Shown here piece after piece: positions 8,504 to 14,957 of a stretch of 64,000 nt of DNA. The position numbers and the translations under genes are program-made. Within the stretch, counting starts at the first letter, position 1, and each line of letters opens with the position of its first letter. Source of the DNA: Massilimicrobiota sp. An134 (GTDB taxonomy: Bacteria; Bacillota_I; Bacilli_A; Erysipelotrichales; Coprobacillaceae); contig NZ_NFLH01000001.1 of NCBI RefSeq assembly GCF_002160815.1, positions 1 to 64,000 on the forward strand, written 5' to 3'. The notes beneath the pieces were generated by a model that was not told where the DNA came from, searched no databases, and was given only the letters and a program-made list of their open reading frames with translations.

Positions 8504-8731
8504 ATGACAAAAGAAGAATCAAAAATCTTTTTAGATAATATACTTCTTATGCTTGAAGATGTAAAGAAAGTCTATAATCAGAAAAAAACTGAAGCTATGG
8601 ATAAGTCTTTGCAATACGAAGAGCGAAGAAAAGTATACGCTATCAAAGAAAGAACTGTTGATGATTTGATTTACTCAATTAAATGTAAACAAAAAGAAAT
8701 CAACAATTTGTTTGAAGAAGAGTCAGAATAA
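8504..8731 (+). CDS. Small charged helical phage protein, unknown
   Basis: The 75-residue, lysine/glutamate-rich protein (MTKEESKIFLDNILLMLEDV...) is predicted all helical and ends in EEESE. The ATG at 8504 has AAAGGAGG at a good distance; an earlier in-frame ATG overlaps the ribosome site. It is the first cassette of the left arm: repeated element upstream, and a terminator whose 5' arm encodes the last residues. No function is recognised. Confidence 0.7.
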   Translation: MTKEESKIFLDNILLMLEDVKKVYNQKKTEAMDKSLQYEERRKVYAIKERTVDDLIYSIKCKQKEINNLFEEESE

Positions 8732-8752
8732 TTAGACTCTTCTTTTTTTTTT
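8717..8752 (+). terminator. Terminator overlapping the stop codon, GAGTC/GACTC type
   Basis: GAAGAGTC at 8717-8724 pairs with GACTCTTC at 8735-8742, followed by ten T. The 5' arm encodes the C-terminal Glu-Ser of the preceding gene and the stop codon lies in the loop. Confidence 0.85.
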
Positions 8753-8756
8753 GGAC

Positions 8757-8933
8757 TTAACGATTGACAACTTTATCAATGATATCTGTAAAGATATTTA
8801 TAGAACTTTTTCTATCAGATAAAGCATCATCAAGACTTTCGTCACCATAGACTTCCATGACTTGATCGATAGTCCAATCATCACCAATGTCTTTCATTTC
8901 TTCAATGAATAAATTCGCTTCTTTTTTGTTCAT
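8757..8933 (-). CDS. Leftward small phage protein (58 aa), candidate lysogen-expressed gene
   Basis: On the minus strand an ATG at 8933 with AAGGAGG nine bases upstream opens a 58-residue acidic protein (MNKKEANLFIEEMKDIGDDW...) that ends at TAA 8757. No homologue is recognised; it is predicted helical. Apart from the integrase it is the only clearly supported leftward gene of the prophage, and it has a housekeeping-type promoter. Divergent from it lies copy 2 of the repeated element. These features fit a gene expressed in the lysogen, such as a regulator or immunity factor, which is inference. Confidence 0.7.
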   Translation of the reverse strand: MNKKEANLFIEEMKDIGDDWTIDQVMEVYGDESLDDALSDRKSSINIFTDIIDKVVNR

Positions 8934-8956
8934 ATATAACTCCTCCTTACTCTTTC

Positions 8957-8984
8957 ATTATATAAAAGTTATTTTAAAATTCAA
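8957..8984 (-). promoter_or_regulatory. Sigma-A type leftward promoter
   Basis: On the minus strand TTGAAT (8984-8979) and TATAAT (8962-8957) are 16 bases apart, and lie about 24 bases upstream of the leftward gene start. This is one of the few canonical promoters visible inside the prophage. Confidence 0.65.
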
Positions 8985-9009
8985 GTAAATTATATATCAA
9001 AATAAAATT

Positions 9010-9036
9010 TGCGCGTAGAAAACATATTCCTTTATG
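9010..9036 (+). promoter_or_regulatory. 27-bp repeated element, copy 2
   Basis: The box reads TGCGCGTAGAAAACA, then 12 bases ending CTTTATG, with AAAG directly after. It stands 18 bases before the start of the 53-residue membrane protein and divergent from the leftward sigma-A promoter. Confidence 0.65.
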
Positions 9037-9054
9037 AAAGAGAGGAGAATAATT

Positions 9055-9216
9055 ATGTTAGAAACAATGTTTGGAATTATATTAGTAATGGGATTTGGAG
9101 CATTCATATTACTATGTGGAATTGGAGTAATATTGTTAGGAGATTTAATATTCAAAACGAATTCAGGAAGAAGACTTATTAGAGAATGGTTTGAGATTAA
9201 ACCTAAATCTAACTAG
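9055..9216 (+). CDS. Small membrane protein, unknown
   Basis: The 53-residue protein has a long hydrophobic segment (about residues 5-33) followed by a basic tail (GRRLIREWFEIKPKSN), suggesting one membrane span with the C-terminus inside. The ATG at 9055 follows AGAGGAG. It is a single-gene cassette with a repeated element upstream and a short terminator at the stop codon. It is not recognised beyond that. Confidence 0.7.
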   Translation: MLETMFGIILVMGFGAFILLCGIGVILLGDLIFKTNSGRRLIREWFEIKPKSN

Positions 9217-9230
9217 GTCTTTTTTTCTTT
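9201..9230 (+). terminator. Short terminator overlapping the stop codon
   Basis: ACCTA (9201-9205) pairs with TAGGT (9214-9218) and is followed by a T-rich run. The stem is only five base pairs, so strength is uncertain, but the placement over the stop codon copies the other cassettes. Confidence 0.55.
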
Positions 9231-9256
9231 TCGCATAAAAAACATACTATATTATG
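9230..9256 (+). promoter_or_regulatory. 27-bp repeated element, copy 3
   Basis: The box reads TTCGCATAAAAAACA, then 12 bases ending TATATTATG. It begins inside the T-run of the preceding terminator and stands 29 bases before the 87-residue gene, with a separate AAGGAGG in between. Confidence 0.7.
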
Positions 9257-9285
9257 AAAGAATAATTTATAAGGAGGAAATTAAG

Positions 9286-9549
9286 ATGAATGAAATTTTA
9301 CTAGAATCAAGACATGGAGCTGATTTATTAGAAGCGTATAAGGAATTAATGAACGACATGAGTGAAGTTATAACATTAAATGACTTGAAAGATATGGATA
9401 GTCAAGATGTTAAACTCTTGCATGATTTGATTAAATTCATGGACGTTGCTATGCAATCAACTATATTTGTGATTGAGACCGTAAGATCTATTGATCGAAG
9501 CCAAGATAAATTATTATCAGAGGTAAGAGAGTTAAAAGCAAAATTATAA
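9286..9549 (+). CDS. Small helical phage protein, unknown
   Basis: The 87-residue soluble, acidic, probably helical protein (MNEILLESRHGADLLEAYKE...) has a clear AAGGAGG ribosome site and no recognised domain. It is flanked by the repeated element and a terminator, like its neighbours. No membrane segment is evident, which sets it apart from most cassettes here. Confidence 0.7.
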   Translation: MNEILLESRHGADLLEAYKELMNDMSEVITLNDLKDMDSQDVKLLHDLIKFMDVAMQSTIFVIETVRSIDRSQDKLLSEVRELKAKL

Positions 9550-9570
9550 GAGCTTTGACTCTTTTTCTTT
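9528..9570 (+). terminator. Terminator overlapping the stop codon
   Basis: AGAGTTAAAAGC (9528-9539) pairs imperfectly with GCTTTGACTCT (9552-9562), followed by T-rich sequence that merges into the next repeated element. Confidence 0.7.
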
Positions 9571-9596
9571 TCGTATATTTTACAAACACTATTATG
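9570..9596 (+). promoter_or_regulatory. 27-bp repeated element, copy 4
   Basis: The box reads TTCGTATATTTTACA, then 12 bases ending CTATTATG, then AAAGGAG. The next start codon is 16 bases on. The third box position pair is CGT instead of CGC. Confidence 0.68.
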
Positions 9597-9612
9597 AAAG
9601 GAGAGATTATTT

Positions 9613-9813
9613 ATGAATGAAGAATTGAAAGCTAATTTAAAGAATTTGTATTATGAAAACAAACAAAAAATACTAGGAGTCACATCAATAGCAGCAATAG
9701 CTTTAGTGAGCTATAAGACTGGTATATGGAGAGGACGAGCAGAAGGTATTAGAATTGGAAATAGGTATTTAATACAAATGGCAGAACAAATTAGCAAGGT
9801 TGAGTCTAAATAA
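9613..9813 (+). CDS. Small single-span membrane protein, unknown
   Basis: The 66-residue protein has a hydrophobic stretch at about residues 20-34 (ILGVTSIAAIALVSY) between a charged N-terminus and an amphipathic C-terminus ending in ESK. The ribosome site is AAAGGAG within the tail of the repeated element. It is a cassette gene with a terminator over its stop codon. The function is unknown. Confidence 0.7.
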   Translation: MNEELKANLKNLYYENKQKILGVTSIAAIALVSYKTGIWRGRAEGIRIGNRYLIQMAEQISKVESK

Positions 9814-9831
9814 GGCTCTTCTTTTTTCTTT
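9802..9831 (+). terminator. Terminator overlapping the stop codon, GAGTC type
   Basis: GAGTC (9802-9806) pairs with GGCTC (9814-9818, one G-U pair), with T-rich sequence after. The 5' arm encodes Glu-Ser of the protein end. Confidence 0.65.
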
Positions 9832-9898
9832 TGCCATATTAGTAATCCAAAAAAATCCCGTGGTGAAAATTTGAAAAAATCAAAGGAGGTTTATATTT

Positions 9899-10126
9899 AT
9901 GTCATTAACAATTATTTGGGTTCTTATTAGTCTTATGTCACTAGCAGTAGGTATTTTAATTGGTGCTATATTGTATGAGAATAACAGGAAAATGCGCTCA
10001 ATCGGTGTACTTAATGTTATTGATACAAGTGAAGGCATTCAGATGGCTTTAGCACTTGATAGTGAGGTTAAAGAGTTCGTCAATAAAGAATATGTTATAT
10101 TGCAAGTACGAAACAGAAAGGCTTAA
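9899..10126 (+). CDS. Small N-terminally anchored membrane protein, unknown
   Basis: The 75-residue protein opens with an uncleaved-looking hydrophobic segment (about residues 3-26, then YENNRKMR as a positive stop), followed by a 45-residue soluble part. CAAAGGAGG precedes the ATG. Unlike its neighbours it has no good copy of the repeated element upstream, so it may be read through from the preceding cassette. Its stop codon overlaps the first bases of the next element. Confidence 0.68.
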   Translation: MSLTIIWVLISLMSLAVGILIGAILYENNRKMRSIGVLNVIDTSEGIQMALALDSEVKEFVNKEYVILQVRNRKA

Positions 10127-10151
10127 CGCTATATTTACACACCATATTATG
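10125..10151 (+). promoter_or_regulatory. 27-bp repeated element, copy 5
   Basis: The box reads AACGCTATATTTACA, then 12 bases ending ATATTATG, then AAAGGAG. The start codon of the next gene is 17 bases away. The element overlaps the preceding TAA stop. Confidence 0.68.
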
Positions 10152-10168
10152 AAAGGAGAATTATATTT

Positions 10169-10474
10169 ATGAAGAAAAGTCAAAAGAAATTGCTAATTCA
10201 GGAGAATCAAAAATTATTAGAAAGTTTAGATCAATTAGATCCACAATCTGAAGATTATCAGGTAACGGTATCAAGAATTAAAGACATTCAAACGATTGTT
10301 GACAGCGATAAAACAGTTGATAAAGTTGTTGACTGGAGTTTGAAAGCCGGACAGATCATTTTACCGTTAACTGTTAGTGCAGGATTGTTCTTAATTGGTT
10401 TAAAATTTGAAGAAAATGATTCGCTTGCTTCGGCATTAAACAGAACGATTCTAGGTAAAGTAATCAAATTTTAA
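10169..10474 (+). CDS. Small membrane protein with central helix, unknown
   Basis: The 101-residue protein has a helical charged N-terminal half and a hydrophobic segment at about 64-83 (GQIILPLTVSAGLFLIGLKF). It ends FEENDSLASALNRTILGKVI. The C-terminal part recalls phage small membrane proteins with a segment before a KxF/EE turn. The function is unknown. A terminator follows. Confidence 0.7.
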   Translation: MKKSQKKLLIQENQKLLESLDQLDPQSEDYQVTVSRIKDIQTIVDSDKTVDKVVDWSLKAGQIILPLTVSAGLFLIGLKFEENDSLASALNRTILGKVIKF

Positions 10475-10480
10475 GTAAGG

Positions 10481-10512
10481 GAGCCTATCAAAGGCTCTTT
10501 TATTTTTTTTTT
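10481..10512 (+). terminator. Rho-independent terminator
   Basis: GAGCC (10481-10485) pairs with GGCTC (10493-10497), followed by a long T-rich run. It closes the preceding cassette, and the next gene's ribosome site follows directly. Confidence 0.75.
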
Positions 10513-10533
10513 ATATAGAAAGAGGTGAGATAT

Positions 10534-10719
10534 ATGTTGAGATTGAGGTACTGGTCTAAGAAATTAAAAGCTAAACGTATTGAGTATAAATACAAAAAGC
10601 TTCTTCATAAGCGAGGAATGGCATTATATATTGGGGACTATGAAGCTGAAAAATACTTTAAGATTCAAATAGATGAATTGCGTTTTAAATATAAAGATTT
10701 TTTTCAAGGTGATATTTGA
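10534..10719 (+). CDS. Small basic phage protein, unknown
   Basis: The 61-residue protein is very basic (LRLRYWSKKLKAKRIEYKYKK at the start) and probably helical, which fits nucleic-acid or membrane-surface contact. The ATG at 10534 lies behind AGAGGTGA; an upstream in-frame codon overlaps that site. It overlaps the next gene by one base (TGATG), so the two are translationally coupled. Confidence 0.6.
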   Translation: MLRLRYWSKKLKAKRIEYKYKKLLHKRGMALYIGDYEAEKYFKIQIDELRFKYKDFFQGDI

Positions 10720-11078
10720 TGAGATACCATTACGAAAAACCTAAATATTTTAGAGCTGCTTATGGTAAGACTTATAAACAAAACAACCCGGTATTTCATC
10801 AATGTACTTTATATTTAATTAATTCCAAAGGTTTGGGAGTTATTCAACAACGTTATAATCCCATTAATAAAACAACTTGGTGGACGGAGATAGATCCTTG
10901 GCTGGTAGATGAGTTATATTTACATCCCAAGTTTAAAGAGTTCTTTGATAAACGTTCTAAAGATTGTAAGGACGGTTGTTATCCAGTTGTTACAATACGT
11001 CAAATTATGTGGGCTTTGAAAATGAAACCACTTAAACGTGAAAGATGGGAAACATGCTTCGATAGAAGAGAAGTGTAA
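10719..11078 (+). CDS. Conserved-looking phage protein, unknown
   Basis: The 119-residue soluble protein is rich in aromatic residues (HYEKPKYFRAAYGKTYKQNN, TTWWTEIDPWLVDELYLHP). It has Cys residues at KDCKDGCYP and a basic end. The composition suggests a compact globular fold, but I recognise no domain. The start overlaps the stop of the preceding gene. The next repeated element begins at its stop. Confidence 0.65.
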   Translation: MRYHYEKPKYFRAAYGKTYKQNNPVFHQCTLYLINSKGLGVIQQRYNPINKTTWWTEIDPWLVDELYLHPKFKEFFDKRSKDCKDGCYPVVTIRQIMWALKMKPLKRERWETCFDRREV

Positions 11079-11079
11079 G

Positions 11080-11106
11080 TACGCATAAATTACAAGTTAT
11101 ATTACG
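11080..11106 (+). promoter_or_regulatory. 27-bp repeated element, copy 6
   Basis: The box reads TACGCATAAATTACA, very close to consensus, then 12 bases ending TATATTACG (one change from TATTATG), then AAAGAGAGG. The start of the 27-codon gene is 18 bases away. Confidence 0.7.
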
Positions 11107-11124
11107 AAAGAGAGGTAATTTATT

Positions 11125-11208
11125 ATGTATGAAACTTTATTTATTTTAATGGGATTTATTGCATTTACAGGTTCAGTATTGGTTTATGGATTTTTTAAAG
11201 ATGAGTAA
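11125..11208 (+). CDS. Tiny membrane protein (27 aa)
   Basis: ATG at 11125 follows AGAGAGG and opens MYETLFILMGFIAFTGSVLV, ending YGFFKDE. This is one hydrophobic helix with a short charged tail. It is supported by the upstream repeated element at the standard distance and by a small hairpin (GAGT...ACTC) across the stop codon. The function is unknown. Such micro-proteins are easily missed. Confidence 0.65.
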   Translation: MYETLFILMGFIAFTGSVLVYGFFKDE

Positions 11209-11229
11209 ACTAATACTCTTACCTTTTCT

Positions 11230-11256
11230 TTCGCATAAAATACATGGTCTTCTATG
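11230..11256 (+). promoter_or_regulatory. 27-bp repeated element, copy 7
   Basis: The box reads TTCGCATAAAATACA, at or near consensus, then 12 bases ending TTCTATG, then AAAAGGAGG. The next start is 18 bases away. Confidence 0.7.
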
Positions 11257-11274
11257 AAAAGGAGGACGTATATT

Positions 11275-11442
11275 ATGATAATAACAACTATATTAGTTAT
11301 GGTAATCGGAATACTTATATTTGGAGGAATCTTACTTCTAGGAGTAGGAGGAGGATTAGTGACAATACTAGCATCTGACTTAATCGTAGCAGCAGGTATT
11401 ATATTCTTAGTAGTACGTTGGATTAAAAACAGAAAGAAGTAG
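11275..11442 (+). CDS. Small two-span membrane protein, unknown
   Basis: The 55-residue protein is nearly all hydrophobic with glycine-rich turns (ILIFGGILLLGVGGGL) and a basic end (RWIKNRKK), giving two likely membrane spans. ATG at 11275 is chosen over an in-frame ATG inside the repeated element, because the ribosome site lies between them. Holin-like size and shape are noted, but the early position argues against a lysis role. Confidence 0.65.
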   Translation: MIITTILVMVIGILIFGGILLLGVGGGLVTILASDLIVAAGIIFLVVRWIKNRKK

Positions 11443-11471
11443 GATCATTTGAAGATTCTATTTCTTTTTTC
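11440..11471 (+). terminator. Terminator overlapping the stop codon
   Basis: TAGGATC (11440-11446) pairs with GATTCTA (11454-11460, one G-U), followed by T-rich sequence; the stop codon is in the 5' arm. Confidence 0.7.
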
Positions 11472-11476
11472 CTTTT

Positions 11477-11503
11477 CACGCAAGCCAAACAATGTCTATT
11501 ATG
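11477..11503 (+). promoter_or_regulatory. 27-bp repeated element, copy 8
   Basis: The box reads CACGCAAGCCAAACA, then 12 bases ending CTATTATG, then AGAGGAG. It is a diverged copy, with spacing preserved. The next start is 16 bases away. Confidence 0.6.
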
Positions 11504-11519
11504 AGAGGAGATGAAATTA

Positions 11520-11675
11520 ATGAATTCGAAATTAATGAAATTTATTGGAGTTGGTTTAGCTATTGCTGGATTTGCAATCACACAAGTTCAGAAAGCTATT
11601 GAATCAAAAGAACAGGAAGCATTAATTGATGAAAAAGTTAAGGAGCAACTTGCTCAGATGAAGGAGTCTAAATAA
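11520..11675 (+). CDS. Small single-span membrane protein (51 aa)
   Basis: ATG at 11520, nine bases after GAGAGGAG, opens a protein with a short hydrophobic helix (KFIGVGLAIAGFAITQ) followed by a charged helix (EALIDEKVKEQLAQMKESK). An in-frame ATG at 11511 abuts the ribosome site and is less likely. It ends in ESK, encoded by the 5' arm of the terminator, like several other cassettes. No function is recognised. Confidence 0.65.
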   Translation: MNSKLMKFIGVGLAIAGFAITQVQKAIESKEQEALIDEKVKEQLAQMKESK

Positions 11676-11693
11676 TGGACTCTTTTGTTTTTA
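11663..11693 (+). terminator. Terminator overlapping the stop codon, GAGTC/GACTC type
   Basis: GAGTC (11664-11668) pairs with GACTC (11678-11682), with a T-rich run after. The stop codon lies in the loop. Confidence 0.75.
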
Positions 11694-11727
11694 ATTTATA
11701 TTTATCGAACGAGAGGAGAATGTTGAA

Positions 11728-12564
11728 ATGAAATTTGATGTTAAAGAATTAATTCAAGTAGGAACTAAAGTAATGAAAAAACATAGTCCAGAAATCTTAA
11801 CTGGTGTAGGTATTGTCGGAATGGCCACAACAGTCGTATTGACTATTAATGGTACAGTTAAAGCATTAGATTTATTGGAAGAAGAAAAGAGAGAAAGAAC
11901 TTCTAAATATTTCAATGAAGAAGATATTGATAAGGAATGGAAAAATACTCCTTTGACAAAAAGAGAAGTGTTTGCAATCTGTTGGAAACCTTATATTCCA
12001 GCGGTTATTACATTTTTAGGTGCTACAGGTTGTCTAATTGGGTCAAATTCAGTTAATTTGAAACGAACAGCAGCCTTTACAACTGCCTATAAAGTTATGG
12101 AAACATCTTATAAAGAATATAAGGATAAAGTTGAAGAATTAATTCCAGCAAAGAAAAAGAAAGAAATTAAAGATAGTATTGCCGAAGATCATGTAAGTAA
12201 ATATCAGCCAAATGCTACACAAGTGATTATCACGGATAAAGGTAATACACTATGTCAAGAGTCAGTATCAGGTCAATATTTTAGATCTGATGCAAATATT
12301 TTAAAAGCTGCCCAAAATGCAATTAATGAGAAACTTTTAGCTCACGATTATGTATCTTTGAATGAATTATATGTCGAATTAGGTATTGAGCCAACAACAG
12401 TAGGTAATGCAATTGGTTGGGAAATCAATAAAGTAAGAAATGAAGTCGGAAGTAATCTTATTCAAATCGACTGGAGTGCTCAAATGGCTAAAGATAACCA
12501 ACCATGCCTCTATATTCAATACAATATAGAGCCTACTTACGGGTTTGATCAATATGGGTATTGA
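11728..12564 (+). CDS. DUF6353-like phage membrane protein, paralogue A
   Basis: The 278-residue protein begins with an amphipathic helix and SPEILTGVGIVGMATTVVLT, a first membrane segment (about 27-45). A charged helix follows, then a second hydrophobic segment (about 88-108, PAVITFLGATGCLIGSN) and AAFTTAYKVMETSYKEYKDK. The C-terminal half is soluble and ends with a helix-turn region (SLNELYVELGIEPTTVGNAI). Two further genes in this window share this plan. The name DUF6353 is from memory of similar phage proteins, and the role is unknown. It follows directly on a terminator. Confidence 0.7.
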   Translation: MKFDVKELIQVGTKVMKKHSPEILTGVGIVGMATTVVLTINGTVKALDLLEEEKRERTSKYFNEEDIDKEWKNTPLTKREVFAICWKPYIPAVITFLGATGCLIGSNSVNLKRTAAFTTAYKVMETSYKEYKDKVEELIPAKKKKEIKDSIAEDHVSKYQPNATQVIITDKGNTLCQESVSGQYFRSDANILKAAQNAINEKLLAHDYVSLNELYVELGIEPTTVGNAIGWEINKVRNEVGSNLIQIDWSAQMAKDNQPCLYIQYNIEPTYGFDQYGY

Positions 12565-12578
12565 AGCTACTTTGATGG

Positions 12579-12605
12579 TACGCGTAAAATACATGAACTA
12601 TTATG
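12579..12605 (+). promoter_or_regulatory. 27-bp repeated element, copy 9
   Basis: The box reads TACGCGTAAAATACA, the consensus form, then 12 bases ending CTATTATG, then AAAG. The ribosome site AAAGGAGG is displaced downstream and the start codon is 25 bases away. Confidence 0.72.
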
Positions 12606-12630
12606 AAAGAAATTAAAGGAGGAATTTAAG

Positions 12631-12912
12631 ATGAAAAACACAGAAAAATTAAATCAAGAGGAAGTAGTAGTTGAAGAAACTGAAATGACTAAAGAAGGAG
12701 GTTTAGACAAAGTGAAAGAAGCTGCTAAAAAATATGGTAAGAGAATAGCTATTGGAGCTGGAATCTTAGCTATGGGAATTGGAGCATTCGCATTAGGTCG
12801 AAGATCAAAATCTGAAGACTATCAGTTGGAAGATGAAGAATCTGAACTTGATTATGTTGAAGGTGTTGAATCTAATGACGAAATTAATGATTTAATGGAA
12901 GAGTCTAACTAA
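12631..12912 (+). CDS. Small single-span membrane protein with acidic tails
   Basis: The 93-residue protein has an acidic N-terminus, one membrane helix at about 39-57 (IAIGAGILAMGIGAFALG) with flanking basic residues, and a strongly acidic C-terminal tail ending MEESN. It is a cassette gene with the element upstream and a GAGTC/GACTC terminator at the end. The function is unknown. Confidence 0.7.
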   Translation: MKNTEKLNQEEVVVEETEMTKEGGLDKVKEAAKKYGKRIAIGAGILAMGIGAFALGRRSKSEDYQLEDEESELDYVEGVESNDEINDLMEESN

Positions 12913-12931
12913 GCTTGGACTCTTTTTATTT
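12899..12931 (+). terminator. Terminator overlapping the stop codon, GAGTC/GACTC type
   Basis: AAGAGTC (12899-12905) pairs with GACTCTT (12918-12924) and runs into T-rich sequence. The following TTCGCATT may be a truncated copy of the repeated element (12930-12956), but it lacks the fixed-length second half. Confidence 0.75.
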
Positions 12932-12965
12932 CGCATTGATGAGTAAGAAAAGGAGGAACAAAATT

Positions 12966-13598
12966 ATGGAACAATACCCATCAAATTCGCACAAGACAAG
13001 AGAGAAAGAATTAAATCGCGAACCACTAAAATTGCCAGAGAAGAAGATGCAAAAAGCAACATTGAAAGGAGCAGTACGTACGAAAAAGAAAAGTACAGCA
13101 CGTAAGCTTTTAGACACATTTGTTGTAGAAGATTCTCGAACAATTAAGGATTATGTTCTCAATGATGTATTAAAACCAGCAATAAGAGATGCTATCGAAG
13201 ATATTGTAACAAATGGTATTCATATTTTATTGAGAGGTGAGCCACAAAAAGGAAGTCGAAGAAAAACACCTGGTTCAACTGTATCATATCAAAAATATTA
13301 TGATGGAAGAGACTCTTATAGAAGAGATTATAGAAAACCAACATATCAACAAGCTTTTGATTATGATGATGTTATCTTAGAAAACCGTGGCGATGCAGAG
13401 TATATTTTAGATCAAATGTATGATGCAATAAAAGCTTATAAGATCGTTACTGTAGCCGATTTATGCGAATTATTAGGTATTTCAGCACCTTATACAGCTA
13501 ATAAATATGGTTGGACTGATTTGAATAATGCAAGAATTGAAAGAGTGAGAGGAGGATATCTATTGGTGTTCCCAAAAGCATTCCCAATAGATGATTAA
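12966..13598 (+). CDS. Conserved phage protein with basic N-terminus, unknown
   Basis: The 210-residue protein has a basic, disordered N-terminus (to about residue 45) and a helical block VVEDSRTIKDYVLNDVLKPA. A Tyr/Arg/Asp-rich linker follows (about 110-140). The conserved C-terminal part includes VTVADLCELLGISAPYTANK, which looks like a helix-turn segment, and ends FPKAFPIDD. I have the impression of a widespread Bacillota phage family of unknown function near replication genes. ATG at 12966 has AAAAGGAGG. Confidence 0.7.
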   Translation: MEQYPSNSHKTREKELNREPLKLPEKKMQKATLKGAVRTKKKSTARKLLDTFVVEDSRTIKDYVLNDVLKPAIRDAIEDIVTNGIHILLRGEPQKGSRRKTPGSTVSYQKYYDGRDSYRRDYRKPTYQQAFDYDDVILENRGDAEYILDQMYDAIKAYKIVTVADLCELLGISAPYTANKYGWTDLNNARIERVRGGYLLVFPKAFPIDD

Positions 13599-13601
13599 AG
13601 A

Positions 13602-13916
13602 ATGAGTTTAGTAATGTTAAACGATGATTTAAAAGAAGAAATTACAAGAGCTTCTATATTAAATGAAGCTGAGAAATGTGTATGTGGTCAAAGAGAGCAG
13701 GATTATGGAAGTCCTGAAGATAACTTTAAAACTATTGCTTCTCTTTGGACTTCATATAAAGGTGTTGAATTTACACCTGTAGATGTATCTATGATGATGG
13801 CTTTATTAAAGATTGCTAGAATCTCAACTGGTACAGCTACAAAAGATAGTTTTGTTGATTTGGCTGGTTATGCAGCATGTGGTGGAGAGATTAAATTTAA
13901 GGAGGAAAACAAATAA
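13602..13916 (+). CDS. DUF6378-type (MazG-like) phage protein
   Basis: The 104-residue protein contains AEKCVCGQREQDYGSPEDNF, then SMMMALLKIARISTG and DLAGYAACG, the pattern of small DUF6378-like proteins. These resemble all-alpha NTP pyrophosphohydrolase helices. A nucleotide-pool or regulatory role is plausible but not shown. It starts three bases after the preceding stop without a strong ribosome site, so translational coupling is likely, and its stop overlaps the next start. Confidence 0.65.
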   Translation: MSLVMLNDDLKEEITRASILNEAEKCVCGQREQDYGSPEDNFKTIASLWTSYKGVEFTPVDVSMMMALLKIARISTGTATKDSFVDLAGYAACGGEIKFKEENK

Positions 13917-14842
13917 TGATTGAAAAAGTATCAAGAAATTTTAATAAATTTGGTTTAAAAGTAAGAAAAGCAAGCCCTGAAATTTTAATTGTAGCTGGAG
14001 CTGTTGGTGTTGTAGCTTCAGCAGTTATGGCTTGTAAGGCAACACTTAAATTAGACGAGGTTTTAGAAGAACCAAAAGAAAAAATTGAAAAGATTCATGA
14101 ATGCTTAAATAATGAAGTATTTATGAGTTCAAGCACATATACTGAAGAAGATGGAAAGAAAGATTTATTAACAGTATATGTGCAAGGCGGAATACAAGTT
14201 GCTAAATTATATGCACCATCAGTTATTTTAGGAACTTTATCATTAGGAGCTATTTTAACTTCTCATCATATTTTAAGAAGTCGAAACATTGCTTTAGCTG
14301 CCGCATATGCAACTATTGAAAGAGGATTTAAAGACTATCGCGGACGTGTTGTTGAAAGATTCGGTAAACGTGTTGATTATGAATTGAAAAATAACATTAA
14401 AGCGATGGAAATTGAGAAAGTTGAAACAGATGAAGAAGGTAATGAAAAAGTTATTAAAGAATCTCAAGATGTCGTTCAAGCTCCATCAGAAAAATATTCA
14501 GAATATGCAAGATTCTTTGCTGTAGGGAATCCTAATTGGCAGAAAGATGCATCATTAAACTTATCTTTCTTAAGACAGCAGGAGAAATATATGAATGACC
14601 TTTTACGTTCTAGAGGTCACGTGTTTTTAAATGAGGTTTATGATTGTTTAGGTATTCCAAGAACAAAAGCTGGTCAAATCGTTGGATGGGTATATTCAAA
14701 AGATAATCCTGTAGGTGATAATTATATCGATTTCGGTATTTATGATGTTTATAAACCAGCAATTGCCGACTTTGTTAATGGATACGAAAGAAGTATCTTA
14801 CTTGATTTTAATCCAGATGGGAATATTTGGGAACTTATTTGA
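13916..14842 (+). CDS. DUF6353-like phage membrane protein, paralogue B
   Basis: The 308-residue protein repeats the plan of the 11728 gene: KVRKASPEILIVAGAVGVVAS as first membrane segment (about 20-38), a charged helix, a second hydrophobic segment (about 98-118), IALAAAYATIERGFKDYRGR, and a soluble C-terminal half with FLNEVYDCLGIPRTKAGQIV. The start overlaps the stop of the MazG-like gene (TAATG), with AAGGAGG upstream. Membrane topology with both termini inside is likely. The role is unknown. Confidence 0.72.
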   Translation: MIEKVSRNFNKFGLKVRKASPEILIVAGAVGVVASAVMACKATLKLDEVLEEPKEKIEKIHECLNNEVFMSSSTYTEEDGKKDLLTVYVQGGIQVAKLYAPSVILGTLSLGAILTSHHILRSRNIALAAAYATIERGFKDYRGRVVERFGKRVDYELKNNIKAMEIEKVETDEEGNEKVIKESQDVVQAPSEKYSEYARFFAVGNPNWQKDASLNLSFLRQQEKYMNDLLRSRGHVFLNEVYDCLGIPRTKAGQIVGWVYSKDNPVGDNYIDFGIYDVYKPAIADFVNGYERSILLDFNPDGNIWELI

Positions 14843-14917
14843 ATGATTGATGGATTATCTGGATTTGGTTCTGGAGATCCTTATCAGGATGAACTAGACT
14901 ACTATCATCTTTTATAG
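14843..14917 (+). CDS. Possible 24-aa peptide directly after paralogue B
   Basis: An ATG immediately follows the preceding stop (TGA ATG) and opens MIDGLSGFGSGDPYQDELDY, ending YHLL. No ribosome site of its own is visible, so it would depend on coupled re-initiation. Its 3' end forms the left arm of the following terminator. I list it as tentative. Confidence 0.3.
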   Translation: MIDGLSGFGSGDPYQDELDYYHLL

Positions 14918-14943
14918 TTGATGGTGGTCTATTTTTATTTTTT
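14895..14943 (+). terminator. Strong rho-independent terminator
   Basis: TAGACTACTATC (14895-14906) pairs with GATGGTGGTCTA (14920-14931) through Watson-Crick and G-U pairs and is followed by a long T-rich run. Confidence 0.8.
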
Positions 14944-14957
14944 AGGAGGTATGTAAA

